Positions 30,301-39,117 of a stretch of 64,000 bases of DNA are shown in pieces. Positions within the stretch are counted from its first letter, which is position 1. Each line of letters starts with the position of its first letter. The notes below the pieces were generated by a model that saw only the letters and a list, made by a program, of their open reading frames with translations, ran no database searches and had not been told where the DNA came from. The stretch lies in assembly GCA_039105265.1 (NCBI GenBank), contig JAPFFF010000022.1:496001-560000 (forward strand), written 5' to 3'. Both the position numbers and the translations under genes were made by a program. The stretch comes from Tritrichomonas musculus. Taxonomy: Eukaryota; Parabasalia; Tritrichomonadida; Tritrichomonadidae.

Positions 30301-33300
30301 AAAAATTTTACAAAGTTCAGATCATGGAAAATCATTATTAAAAGAATTTAAAAATCATGAAAAGGTTATCAAAGAAGAAAAGAAAATAATTGATGATTTT
30401 AGTATGACGATCATGAATTTCAAAGCTTATTTAGATTATTGGAACTCTCAGCATGGTACAAAATATGATAAATATGATGCTTTAAGAGAATTAGGTACTT
30501 TTCAAGGTAGTCAAGAATCTTATCCAAAAGCAAAGAAAGCCGTTGCAGAAATATTAATATTTTATCGAAATCAATTTTATCCGAAAGACCAAATAGATTC
30601 ATCTAAAGTATTAATTTATTCAGCAAAATTGGATAATATTATAAATGATATGATCAAAGATATTGACAACTTAAACGCAAGAAAAAAGAAAGCAACAAAA
30701 AATAAAAATGTTCATGAGGCAGTATTAGGATTGCATCTTCCAACAGACCAGACAGAAGAATTATTACAAAAATATGATAAACCAGCTGATTTATTGTTGC
30801 ACTGTGAACTCTATGAATTGATCAAAAAATACAATAACATAAACCTAAACAAACCAATTGATCAAGTGACAGATGTCAATAAATTTATTTTCAATAATAT
30901 GACAAGGGAAAGGTTAAAAAAGTATTTAACAGGCGCAATTCAAGAAGATTGGAGTAATTTATCGGAAACATTAGCTGAATACAAAACAAAAATATCAGAT
31001 GAGGGATTTGAACGATACAAAAATGATGTTTTGAAATTCACAGATGAAAATGATGTTCGTTCTCATTTTTTGAATGCATTTGAGGCTATGGCATATTTAA
31101 GAATTGAACCTTTTCGTTTAGAATTTAATGATTTAATGAATAAACAATATACTTTAGAACATCTTTTGCGAAATTATGATTATAATATTTCTGCCATTGA
31201 ACAATATTTAGACTATAATCTTGTTCACATTCATGAAAGATTATCAAAAGGATTATCTCCAATGTTAATTCCAAAATGGGATGAATTTATTGCTCAAGGA
31301 CCAGAAAAATGTGAAGAAATTATTGAGGGAAAAAGGAAATGGCGTGATGAGATGCAAGGGAAAATTGATAAAATGAAAACAGAAACAGGTTTAACAAGAA
31401 ATGATATCACTGCAGAACAACTTCAAAAATATGTTACTGTAGAATCTGATATTCCAATTATCATGAAAATTTTAGATCATTTACCAGAATTTAATGACAA
31501 GTTTGGTAAAAAATTAAATGCGTCCAATTTAGATGAATTATGTTCTGAAGAGAGGAATTGGAAGACAGCCTATTTTAATGTTCGAATGTTACCTCTTATT
31601 CATGATTACAATTATATTGCAAATAAAAGAAGTGAACCAGGATTAAGCACTGATGATATTATTGGGGAATACATAGGAGATGACCTTCAAATAGAAAAAA
31701 TCGATGAAGCATATCCTGAAATCAAGACAAAAATAGAGGAAGCAAGAGATTCATTTTTAGACCCTCATTGGAAAGAATATAATTCAGTAACAGGAGACCC
31801 TATTGCAAAATTATCAGATGTAACAAAAATTTATCCAAAAATTGATGATGCTGAACGATTCTTGAGAATTGAAAAATATTGTAAACCAATAAGAAAAATG
31901 ATCAAAGAAATGAAAACAAAGAAATATGATATTCCAACTCATTTAGAATTAGATGATAAAAAATTTGAATATGATACAGTCAAAGGTTTGAATCCAAATA
32001 TTGATGCACTAGAACAAAAATTACATGAACAATTTGAATTATTTAAGAAATTAAAGGAGGAATTCGAAAAGAAAGATGCTGAAGAGAAAATGAAAAAGAG
32101 TGTCATCAATCCAAAAATTAATGATATAAACAGAATGAGACGAAAATTAGGTTTAACAGAAATCTCATATGATAAATATAATTCAATGGAATTTGAAAAT
32201 GCAAAACAAGCATTAGATGAAGAACTAAAAGATTTAAATGAGAAACAAAGGGAAAAAGAAAATCAAAAAAATAATTCTATAGGAGGAGGATTTAATTCTG
32301 GGACATCTTTTGGAGGAACTGTCGGACAACCATTAAGATATTCAGCTTTAAATGCACAAAGACAAACAAATCCATTAACAACAAATCCGACAACAACACC
32401 TGCAACAACAAATACATTTTCAAATAATACAAATCCATGGAATAGACCAGGTATGGAAGTCAATCGAAGTGGTATTGGAGATTTAACAAGAGGAAATGCT
32501 CCATTAAGATTGACAGGGTTTAATCGTGAAACACCAAAACCAGTTTCAGATTCATTGTTTTCATTAAAATCAAGTTTTGATTCTGATAGTGATGATGATA
32601 ATCCAATCAAACCGAAACAAAATGATTTTACAAAACCATTACGACCATCCAATAAGTTTGATCCACCAGTTTCAATAAGAAGATGGATTCTTGATAAACA
32701 AAGAGCCCAAAGATTAAAGAAAGACTCTTATCCTGCAACATCAACAAAACCAACAATCAGTCCAATTATTCGAACAAAATCTGATGAACCATCGGATGAA
32801 CCATCTGATGATGATACTGAGATTCCTGAAATTAAACCTTTAAGTTCTCCAGTAATATTGGTTCATGATAATGATCCAGAAGAGAAAAAAGAATCAATAA
32901 CAAATAAATTAGAGGAATTAAAGGAGTCTAATTTAACCTTAATAAAAACCCCTAAAATGCCTGATACAGGGAAATTATTACCAATACCCATTGATCAAAA
33001 AACCAAAATTAAAACGAGTACAGGTATTGTTGAATTACCAACAAGAGCAAGAAAAGATGCACCTCTTTTTGCTGCAAAAGCAGTTGAAATAATTCCATAA
33101 AGACCAGTTGTTCAGCCAGTTGAATCAAAAGTTTTTATGGGAGCACCAATGCAAGAGGAGGAATATCGAATACCCCCAAGATTACAAAGAAGACAAATGG
33201 AAAGGAGAGAAACATTTATACCAAATAGGAATACGACAAAACAAGAAGTAGATCGAAAAATCATGGAACTCAGACAAAGAAATAGAATGAAAAATGCTCC

Positions 33301-33427
33301 ATTAAGAGTTCAAAGACAACAACAAAGAGCAATACCTCAGGCAACATATAAACCTCCAATTCAAGTCAACAATACCCCAATCAGTATTTTAGAAAATCCA
33401 CAATTACGAGCTCTCATGAAGATATAA
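24359..33427 (+). pseudogene. Giant (~3000-codon) helical repeat protein gene of E3
   Basis: The largest gene in the window, about half of E3. It encodes a highly charged, Lys/Glu-rich, predominantly helical protein with no family I recognise. The first ~350 residues are more globular, with Trp/Tyr/Cys and LFLRYLIEYDTYLAIGGQPD. From ~350 to ~2550 it is built of divergent helical modules of ~75-110 residues, each with a KYN-like landmark (KKYNKIHGEHN, KEYNKICRTT, TKYHEFNKHED, NKYNDFFQYEP, KKYNNINLNK, HDYNYIANKR, KEYNSVTGDP). The C-terminal ~350 residues are disordered, rich in Pro/Thr/Ser, and end in a basic Arg/Gln-rich tail. ATG 24359 is chosen over an in-frame TTG. It looks nearly whole, with about one break. 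Possible roles: tape-like scaffold, core or host-interaction protein; unproven. Confidence 0.85.
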
Positions 33428-33466
33428 GAACGATAAAAATATTTTTTTTTCTCCGATATAAAAATA

Positions 33467-33529
33467 ATGCCTGCAAGAAGAAGAACAACAACAAGCCGTC
33501 GTCGTACAACTACTCGTCGTCTACGTTAA
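33467..33529 (+). CDS. 20-aa Arg/Thr-rich basic peptide (protamine or adenovirus mu-like)
   Basis: Encodes MPARRRTTTSRRRTTTRRLR: nine Arg, two RRRTTT blocks, no acidic residue. It is preceded by GATATAAAAATA and followed by an AT-rich spacer, and stands between the giant gene and the 213-aa gene in the same direction. Its size and composition resemble DNA-condensing core peptides such as adenovirus mu (pX). This is analogy, not demonstrated homology. Confidence 0.6.
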   Translation: MPARRRTTTSRRRTTTRRLR

Positions 33530-33607
33530 AAAATATAATGATTAATAAAAAACAACATCAAAAAGAAAATTTATTTTGAAATTTTTTCTTTCAATACAAA
33601 TAAGGAA

Positions 33608-34249
33608 ATGACTACTCGAAGTTTACGAAGAAAAACACAAGAAACCATTCAAGAAAGGAACACTAATTTATCGCCCAGACCTCGTCGTCTCCCGTCAAGA
33701 ACAGTCTCAGAATCTCCAGTCCGCGTCATAGATGAAATCCCATCAAATACTATTAGTCATGATGGAGAAGTTGCTGAACTACGCAAAATGGTAAAAGAAT
33801 TATCAAAAGAAAAAGGAGGTCGAAAATTATCTGCTTTAAACAAATTTAAAAAATATGTCCTCTCAAAATCAACAGAGCAAGCTTTAGCAGAAACTGATTT
33901 TTCAGATTTAATCCCTGTCGATAAAATGAGATTATTAAATAAAGCTTACCCAATTGTATGGGATGAAATGGTATTAAAACAATTATATCAAAAATATGGA
34001 TGTGAAAATAATGAAGAAGAACAAGAAAAATTAAAAAATAAAAAGAATATACAGCTTGAATATCAAATAATTGTTGATAATATTATTGATGAAAGTAAAG
34101 CTGGAGAATTAGATGATCAAGAACATTTTAGGGAAGATATTACGAAAATATTGTGCTATGCCATCAGAGAAGCTGCAAAGGGATTCAAATCAGATGATGA
34201 TGATAAAAAGAAGTCAGCAAAGGATGAAGATGAAGATGAAGAGGAATAA
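33608..34249 (+). CDS. 213-aa protein with basic N-terminus and acidic tail (E3)
   Basis: Begins MTTRSLRRKTQETIQERNTN, then an Arg/Pro/Ser-rich segment (SPRPRRLPSRTVSESPVR). A short coiled coil (EVAELRKMVKELSKEKGG), a helical domain (~75-195) and an Asp/Glu/Lys tail (DEDEDEEE) follow. The bipolar charge resembles DNA-core or scaffold proteins. No family is recognised. It sits between the Arg peptide and the ATPase, all on the plus strand with short spacers, as if in one expression block. Confidence 0.7.
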   Translation: MTTRSLRRKTQETIQERNTNLSPRPRRLPSRTVSESPVRVIDEIPSNTISHDGEVAELRKMVKELSKEKGGRKLSALNKFKKYVLSKSTEQALAETDFSDLIPVDKMRLLNKAYPIVWDEMVLKQLYQKYGCENNEEEQEKLKNKKNIQLEYQIIVDNIIDESKAGELDDQEHFREDITKILCYAIREAAKGFKSDDDDKKKSAKDEDEDEEE

Positions 34250-34293
34250 AAAAAACATCATAAAATGAAATATTTTTTTGTTCTAAAGAAAAA

Positions 34294-35205
34294 ATGTCGA
34301 GTGATAATGATTATTATTCTGATTCCGATTCTGGACCAAAACAATTAACTCTTGATGAAAAATTACGAAGGGTAGGTGAAGAAGAGAAAGGTTTTGAAAA
34401 TGATATTCGTAAAAAAATTCAAGCAAAATTAAAAGCAAAACAAATTGATAATAAAGATGCTTTAATTGCCCCAATCCATAAGGACATTCTCACAAAATAT
34501 AATAGTGTTAATGTTATTGTTGGGAAACAAAGCTTGGGAAAAACAGTAACAGCATTAGAAGAAATAATAAAAATAGGATATATGGGGACTCATCATTTAT
34601 TGGTTTACATTACAAAAGATGGTGAAGAGAACGATAAGAGCTGGCAAACTTTGAAAAATATGATTGAAATGCCTATTGTTTTGGTTGCAGAAGAAGATGC
34701 CGAAGATTGTATCGATGAAATATTAACTGCTAAAAGTATGTATTATCGAATCAGAAGAGAAAGAACAAAAAATGAAATACCAGAAGAACAAAAAGAAGAT
34801 TTATTTGATGTATTACATGTCGAGAATTTCGAAAAGAAATTTTTACATACGATTTTCTTGTTTGATGATATCAGTAACTCAAAACTTTTTTCTTCAGAAG
34901 AATCATTTTTTAGTCAATTATTAAGAAGATGTAGACATAATAATGTTTCATTTTTCTTATTAATTCAAGGTTGGAAAGGAATAAAACCACATATTAAGAA
35001 TGAAATAACAACTCTTTATTTATTTCCCGGCTTTAATAAACAACAGATAAGATTTATTTATGGTCAATCTGCATCAAATTTAGATTGGGATGAATTTTTT
35101 GATAAATATAATGAAGTAAATAAAATAAAAAATGAAAATCCTGATGACCATCCAATTTTAATCGTTCAATGCACAGATGGTGGAGATACCTTTATTCGAA
35201 AATAA
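34294..35205 (+). CDS. FtsK/HerA-type genome-packaging ATPase (E3)
   Basis: A 303-aa homologue of the E1 ATPase with an added acidic N-terminal ~65 residues. It has Walker A GKQSLGKT (~76-83), Walker B TIFLFDDIS (~188-196), RRCRHNNVSFFLLIQGWKG and GFNKQQIRFIYGQSASNLDW. The frame is intact and the protein looks functional. It is the clearest evidence that E3 belongs to the Polinton lineage besides MCP. A short inverted-repeat insertion begins 3 bp after its stop. Confidence 0.9.
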   Translation: MSSDNDYYSDSDSGPKQLTLDEKLRRVGEEEKGFENDIRKKIQAKLKAKQIDNKDALIAPIHKDILTKYNSVNVIVGKQSLGKTVTALEEIIKIGYMGTHHLLVYITKDGEENDKSWQTLKNMIEMPIVLVAEEDAEDCIDEILTAKSMYYRIRRERTKNEIPEEQKEDLFDVLHVENFEKKFLHTIFLFDDISNSKLFSSEESFFSQLLRRCRHNNVSFFLLIQGWKGIKPHIKNEITTLYLFPGFNKQQIRFIYGQSASNLDWDEFFDKYNEVNKIKNENPDDHPILIVQCTDGGDTFIRK

Positions 35206-35207
35206 GA

Positions 35208-35568
35208 TGGTCAATTTTTTTTTGGGATCACAAAATGGGATTTCATGAGACTCTTGGTTTTTAGAATGGAAACAATAGGATAGGTAGAACTTTTCGATCC
35301 CAATTATCGTCCCAATTTTGGCGCGGCCAACTTTTCTATAAATAATTTTGATAGATGGGTTTGTAATTTTTGTTGTTTGACTTTTTCCTATAGAAGTTTT
35401 TAAAGAATGGGATCAAAAATGGGATCAAAAATGGGATCATTAAAAAGGTAAGAAAATGATAACAAAAAACTAGGCCATTTATGTAAGGTCAATAAATGTA
35501 CTAGGTTTAAAAAGTGAATCTCCTGACTTTTAAAAATGGGATCGTCCCAAAAAAAATGGGATTGACCA
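35208..35568. repeat. 361-bp inverted-repeat insertion (MITE-like), TGGTCAAT ends
   Basis: Starts TGGTCAATTTTTTTTTGGGA and ends with AAAAAAAATGGGATTGACCA. It contains several AATGGGATCA repeats (three in tandem near 35407-35440) and no frame of note. No clear target duplication is visible. It is probably a small non-autonomous DNA transposon inserted in E3. Confidence 0.6.
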
Positions 35569-35604
35569 CAATAAATAAATCAAAGAAAATAAAAAAATTT
35601 TTGT

Positions 35605-35910
35605 TTATTGAGAATTCTTTTTGAAGTAATCCTTATTGAAGGTGATCTTTCCATTTGGATTATCAGGGAATTTCATGATTTTCCTCTGCAGCATCAATGT
35701 TATCACGTAGTAACAATCAATATAGGGTTTGACATCTTTCCAATTTTGCTGAAACCACATGACTGCATCTTCGACATTTTCAAATTTTCGACAAGGAATA
35801 TCTTGATTGACCCAATACCATTCCCCCAAGTCCTGCAATTCCTCAAGTTCGGGGTCACGTCCAAGATAGCCAGAAATAAATTCCCAAGCTTCCGTATTTC
35901 TATACGACAT
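35605..35910 (-). CDS. MSYxNTxAW-family small protein A (E3)
   Basis: 101 aa, begins MSYRNTEAWEFISGYLGRDP, then ELEELQDLGEW, FENVEDAVMWFQQNWKDVKP and a Lys-rich end. The same frame of landmarks is found in the proteins starting at 36802 and 37596: M-S-[YF]-x-x-T-x-AW, a charged helix, a D/E-x-[VI]-E-[DE]-[AG]-[VI]-M/F-W motif and W-x-x-x-x-P. No known family is recognised. An upstream box is shared with its neighbours (35953-35979). Confidence 0.7.
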   Translation of the reverse strand: MSYRNTEAWEFISGYLGRDPELEELQDLGEWYWVNQDIPCRKFENVEDAVMWFQQNWKDVKPYIDCYYVITLMLQRKIMKFPDNPNGKITFNKDYFKKNSQ

Positions 35911-35952
35911 AATAAAAAATGATTTGACATCACTAAACTTTTTGTTAATTTA

Positions 35953-35979
35953 TTTTTTCAATACTTTATGATTGGCCGA
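35953..35979 (-). promoter_or_regulatory. Shared upstream box, copy A
   Basis: Reads GGCCAATCATAAAGTATTGA followed by A-runs on the minus strand, 43 bp upstream of the gene starting at 35910. Close copies precede three other small genes of E3. The stretch between box and ATG is also conserved between the genes at 35910 and 36802 (TTTAGTGATGTCAAATCATT). Confidence 0.7.
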
Positions 35980-36023
35980 TAATTCGACAAAAAAAAACGA
36001 TAAAAAAAGATAAAAAAATGAGT

Positions 36024-36389
36024 TTATTTATTCGATTTTTGTAAAATGAATTCACATTTATTTTCGTGTTTTGGTCTTTTATCATATCTTATTGAACGGA
36101 ATTTTTTTGCAGGCATGATAATTTGGTAGTCGTCTAAATTTAAATTCGTTTTTTCCATAAATCTTCGAAGATCATGAAGGGAATCAAAACGAATTGTTTG
36201 GGGCTGATTCGCTATTTCTGGTGACGATGGAATGGAATCATCAAAAATTGGCGAGTCAATAATATATTGTACAAAATCTTGAAAATCATTAATATTTAGA
36301 TCGGTAATGTCATCAATAATGCTTGTGTCTTGTTGTGAGTATTCATTAATTTGAGGAATTGGTATTGTGTTTGGGCTTCGCAAACTCAT
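36024..36389 (-). CDS. 121-aa acidic protein (E3)
   Basis: Begins MSLRSPNTIPIPQINEYSQQ. The N-terminal half is acidic and disordered, followed by a small basic domain (FDSLHDLRRFMEKTNLNLDD, then MPAKKFRSIRYDKRPKHENK). It is not obviously a member of the MSYxNTxAW family, yet it has the same upstream box (36412-36438), so it is probably expressed with them. No family is recognised. I chose the ATG at 36389. Confidence 0.6.
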   Translation of the reverse strand: MSLRSPNTIPIPQINEYSQQDTSIIDDITDLNINDFQDFVQYIIDSPIFDDSIPSSPEIANQPQTIRFDSLHDLRRFMEKTNLNLDDYQIIMPAKKFRSIRYDKRPKHENKCEFILQKSNK

Positions 36390-36411
36390 CACTAAAATTT
36401 TTGTTAATTTA

Positions 36412-36438
36412 TTTTTTCAATACTTTATGATTGGCCGG
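36412..36438 (-). promoter_or_regulatory. Shared upstream box, copy B
   Basis: GGCCAATCATAAAGTATTGA on the minus strand, 23 bp upstream of the 121-aa gene and nearly identical to copy A. Confidence 0.7.
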
Positions 36439-36496
36439 CTATTCGACAAAAAAAAACGATAAAAAATAAAAAAGAGTAAAAAAATTAATTGTTTAT

Positions 36497-36802
36497 TTAG
36501 AAAAATGTCATTGATGCTTTCTTTTGATCTTCCGTCAAAATTTGTTCATTTCTTTCAGGAGTGAAGTTCAATTCTTCTCCCTCATCGTTGAAAATATGGA
36601 TATGTTTTTCAATGACGGGTTTAAATGTATTCCAAAAATGTTCAAACCAGAACACTGCATCTTCGACATCGTCAAAGTGTTCGTTGTCAGATCCGAAACA
36701 GTAACAAATTGTATTTCCAAGATTTTGCAAATCTTCTAAATTGAGCTCCCGTCCGTAACGGTAAGTAAGATATTTCCAGGCTTTGGTTTCAGTGAAGGAC
36801 AT
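36497..36802 (-). CDS. MSYxNTxAW-family small protein B (E3)
   Basis: 101 aa from the ATG at 36802, begins MSFTETKAWKYLTYRYGREL, then NLEDLQNLGN, FDDVEDAVFWFEHFWNTFKP and a polar tail. An upstream in-frame ATG exists, but this start gives alignment with the paralogues, and the bases before it (TAATAAAAAATGATTTGACA, plus strand) match those before gene A exactly. Function unknown. Confidence 0.68.
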   Translation of the reverse strand: MSFTETKAWKYLTYRYGRELNLEDLQNLGNTICYCFGSDNEHFDDVEDAVFWFEHFWNTFKPVIEKHIHIFNDEGEELNFTPERNEQILTEDQKKASMTFF

Positions 36803-36845
36803 AATAAAAAATGATTTGACATCACTAAAAATTTTATTATTAATA

Positions 36846-36872
36846 TTTTTCAATAGTTTACAATTGGTCGGG
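36846..36872 (-). promoter_or_regulatory. Shared upstream box, copy C
   Basis: CCCGACCAATTGTAAACTAT then TGAAAAA on the minus strand, 44 bp upstream of gene B. It is a diverged version of the CCAATCATAAAGTATTGA box, and matches copy E upstream of the plus-strand paralogue. Confidence 0.65.
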
Positions 36873-37041
36873 TAAAATCTTGCCTCAACTAAACTTTTTG
36901 AAAGATATTGTTTAAGTCAAAAAAAACGATTAAAAAAAAAGATAAAAAGATCAAAAAAACGAATAAAAAATAAAAAGATAAAAAGAAAATAAAAAGATAA
37001 AAAGAGAAAGAAAAATAAAAAGAGAATAAAAAATTAATTGT
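36873..37041. other. A-rich simple-sequence spacer
   Basis: A run of AAAAAGATAAAAAG-type units between two minus-strand genes. No gene. It is a likely spacer or terminator for the minus-strand gene at 37443. Confidence 0.6.
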
Positions 37042-37443
37042 TTATTTATTAGATTTTGGAGATTTGAGTTTCATCTCTTCTTCTTCTTCTTCTGATTCAG
37101 AAGATGTTGTTGTTGAACTTGAATCCTTTTGTGATTCGTTTTCGGAATTTGGTTTGGACGAAGCGATTGGATGATATGACCCGAATCGGAGATCATGATA
37201 TATTGCGTCAAAGTTTTGAATTTCTTCCTCATCCGATCCATCTTTTTTAGCATTCTTTAAGAATTCCAATGTTGTCTCCACGTCATCGAGCTCGTAATAT
37301 TGTCGTTTATCAATTATTTTTTTGAATGTTTCTTTATGGTAACCAAAGAAACCTCTTTCACCGGCATACTCGTAGAACAATCTTTTCGAGTTATCCCTGC
37401 ACCATTGCCAATAGCTGATTGGTTCATCTTTTTTACTTTTCAT
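37042..37443 (-). CDS. 133-aa acidic protein, possibly distant MSYxNTxAW member (E3)
   Basis: Begins MKSKKDEPISYWQWCRDNSK. It has a helical N-domain including ELDDVETTLEFLKNAKKDGS, loosely like the family's VEDAVxW segment, then a Ser/Glu-rich acidic disordered tail (SESEEEEEEM). It lies between genes B and C of the family. Homology to them is uncertain. Function unknown. Confidence 0.6.
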   Translation of the reverse strand: MKSKKDEPISYWQWCRDNSKRLFYEYAGERGFFGYHKETFKKIIDKRQYYELDDVETTLEFLKNAKKDGSDEEEIQNFDAIYHDLRFGSYHPIASSKPNSENESQKDSSSTTTSSESEEEEEEMKLKSPKSNK

Positions 37444-37494
37444 TCGAAAAATGAATTAGCAACGGATGACTTCACCAAAATAAAAAAATAAATA

Positions 37495-37563
37495 GCCGGA
37501 CAATCATAAAGTATTGAAAAACGAAATAAAAATTTTACCCGACCAATTGTAAACTATTGAAAA
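37495..37563 (+). promoter_or_regulatory. Two tandem shared upstream boxes, copies D and E
   Basis: GGACAATCATAAAGTATTGA (37497-37516) and CGACCAATTGTAAACTATTG (37540-37559) on the plus strand, upstream of the gene at 37596. They are the plus-strand counterparts of boxes A/B and C respectively, so this promoter carries both variants. Confidence 0.65.
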
Positions 37564-37595
37564 ATATTATTATAAAATAAACCTCATTTCTTAAA

Positions 37596-38006
37596 ATGTC
37601 TTATAAAAACACTGATGCTTGGCGTTACATATCAAAGCGTTGGGGTTCATGGCTCAGAGAAAATGGAGCTGTCCATATCTCTGCGATCTGTGGAGTAATT
37701 GCTCACTATTTTGAATGTTACTGTGACGAATTTCAATCAATCGAAGAAGGCATAATGTGGTGCCAAGACGTCTGGCCAATGATTCTCCAACTTGTCGAAA
37801 CAATGGTCATCTATGATCCAAATGGATGGGAGATCGATGATTCAAAAGATAAGGAATCGTTAAAACATGAAAATCTCCCGCCATCAGCACCCGGAGGACA
37901 AATTACTCATCAGATAATTCCTGAACTCGAGGAAATAATAAAGATTACGAAAGAGAATTGGAAAAAAGACAACAATGATTCTGGTGATGAAGATGACAAT
38001 GAATAA
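37596..38006 (+). CDS. MSYxNTxAW-family small protein C (E3)
   Basis: 136 aa, begins MSYKNTDAWRYISKRWGSWL, with YFECYCDEFQSIEEGIMWCQ and DVWPMILQLVE aligned to the landmarks of genes A and B, then a longer acidic tail (DSGDEDDNE). It is Cys- and Trp-rich relative to its neighbours. It is convergent with the coiled-coil gene at 38475. An orphan family amplified within this element; function unknown. Confidence 0.7.
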   Translation: MSYKNTDAWRYISKRWGSWLRENGAVHISAICGVIAHYFECYCDEFQSIEEGIMWCQDVWPMILQLVETMVIYDPNGWEIDDSKDKESLKHENLPPSAPGGQITHQIIPELEEIIKITKENWKKDNNDSGDEDDNE

Positions 38007-38037
38007 AAAAATTTAATTTTCTCAATCAATTTCTTTT

Positions 38038-38475
38038 TTATTTTTTATATCCATTTATATAATCTATGAGATCGTTGATTGTGCTTTTTATTTTTCGTAT
38101 ATCATCTTTGAGGTCATTGATATCTTTTTCTGAATCATTTTTCATTTTTTCATAAGTGAACTTATAAGTTTCCACTTTTTTAGTCAAATCATTTCTTACA
38201 TATTCATCAACTTCTTTTGCACGCGTAGATGCATTTGTTATTTCTTCTCGAATTTTTTCTTCATCATCATTTTTTGTTGTATCCCATCTTTTTAACATTA
38301 AAACACCTTTTATTTTGGTTATTCGATATCCTTTCACGTAATTCATTTTATTTAATTTATGTGTCGTAAGTGCATCCATCTCATCTTTATGCATTGAATA
38401 GAATGCATTGAATTCATCAATCGTATTAAACTCTTTTATAAAATTTTTAATGGGTTCAATAATATTCACATTCAT
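38038..38475 (-). CDS. Conserved coiled-coil Polinton protein (E3)
   Basis: 145-aa homologue of the E1 gene at 14234. It begins MNVNIIEPIKNFIKEFNTID and shares DEFNAFYSMHK, LTTHKLNKM and GYRITKIKGVLMLKRW. A C-terminal coiled coil (~85-145) is longer than in E1. It is next to the membrane peptide and the pVI-like gene, as in E1. Function unknown; oligomeric structural protein likely. Confidence 0.78.
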   Translation of the reverse strand: MNVNIIEPIKNFIKEFNTIDEFNAFYSMHKDEMDALTTHKLNKMNYVKGYRITKIKGVLMLKRWDTTKNDDEEKIREEITNASTRAKEVDEYVRNDLTKKVETYKFTYEKMKNDSEKDINDLKDDIRKIKSTINDLIDYINGYKK

Positions 38476-38511
38476 TTAAAAAAAATAAAAATTTCTTATT
38501 CCCTTTTAAAA

Positions 38512-38646
38512 ATGATTGTAACTAATATTTTATTAGGATGTTTAGTCATCATTGAATTTTTTAATTTTTGCATTATAGTAGCAAAATTTGCTCCTCCTGA
38601 GGAGCCTCCATTAGATGAAGACATTCGAATTAAAATGTATTCTTAA
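38512..38646 (+). CDS. 44-aa conserved single-span membrane protein (E3)
   Basis: Reads MIVTNILLGCLVIIEFFNFC, one transmembrane helix continuing IIVAK, then an acidic/polar tail PPEEPPLDEDIRIKMYS. It is the homologue of 14050-14193 (E1) and 52957-53121 (E4). It lies between the coiled-coil and pVI-like genes on the opposite strand to both, exactly as in E1. Its stop overlaps the stop of the pVI-like gene. Confidence 0.78.
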   Translation: MIVTNILLGCLVIIEFFNFCIIVAKFAPPEEPPLDEDIRIKMYS

Positions 38647-39044
38647 GCGAGTTTAGTCCATTTTGGAGTTGCCGTTGAACTTTCGTAAGGGATTTTGGAT
38701 GCAATTTCTTGTACCGTGTTATTTACTCTGTGATAGTTGTTATTGAAGTTGTTTAAATGTTCCGACCCCTCCACTATTTGTTGTCCGATTTTATCAATAA
38801 CTTTTCCACCTCCAGGAATAAATTTATCTATCGTGCCTGAAACTCCAGGAAGATTGTTTCTTGTAAAGTCTGCAACATTTTGTCCAAAATCAGTAATTTG
38901 ATCCAAAACTTTTCCCGCTTTATTGAAAGTATTTCCAATCTTGTTTGCTGTCTCTCGTCCCCACGTCTTCAAATTTTTCCAACCAGTTGATATTTTTTCA
39001 CCAATTTTTCCAGCCATTTTCTTTGCAAATTCACCGAAAGCCAT
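38643..39044 (-). CDS. pVI-like amphipathic capsid-associated protein (E3)
   Basis: 133 aa, begins MAFGEFAKKMAGKIGEKIST, with an amphipathic basic helix region followed by Gly-rich hydrophobic NLPGVSGTIDKFIPGGGKVI and a polar tail. It has the same architecture as the two E1 peptides. It is divergent from MCP with 73 bp between starts. A pVI-like role in membrane lysis or core-capsid linkage is inferred from architecture and position. Confidence 0.65.
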   Translation of the reverse strand: MAFGEFAKKMAGKIGEKISTGWKNLKTWGRETANKIGNTFNKAGKVLDQITDFGQNVADFTRNNLPGVSGTIDKFIPGGGKVIDKIGQQIVEGSEHLNNFNNNYHRVNNTVQEIASKIPYESSTATPKWTKLA

Positions 39045-39117
39045 TTTACATCAGGTAAAAAAAATCTCATCTTAAAAAAAGAAATATGGGTTTATTTTTT
39101 TTATTTACTGAGAAAAT

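Noticed and set aside
32263-32652. Minus-strand 129-codon frame, also found at 53477-53866
   Set aside because: It is the antisense frame of the giant gene's C-terminal region; it appears twice only because that region is duplicated.
36024-36389. Membership of the 121-aa protein in the MSYxNTxAW family
   Set aside because: It shares the upstream box but not the Trp-rich protein core.
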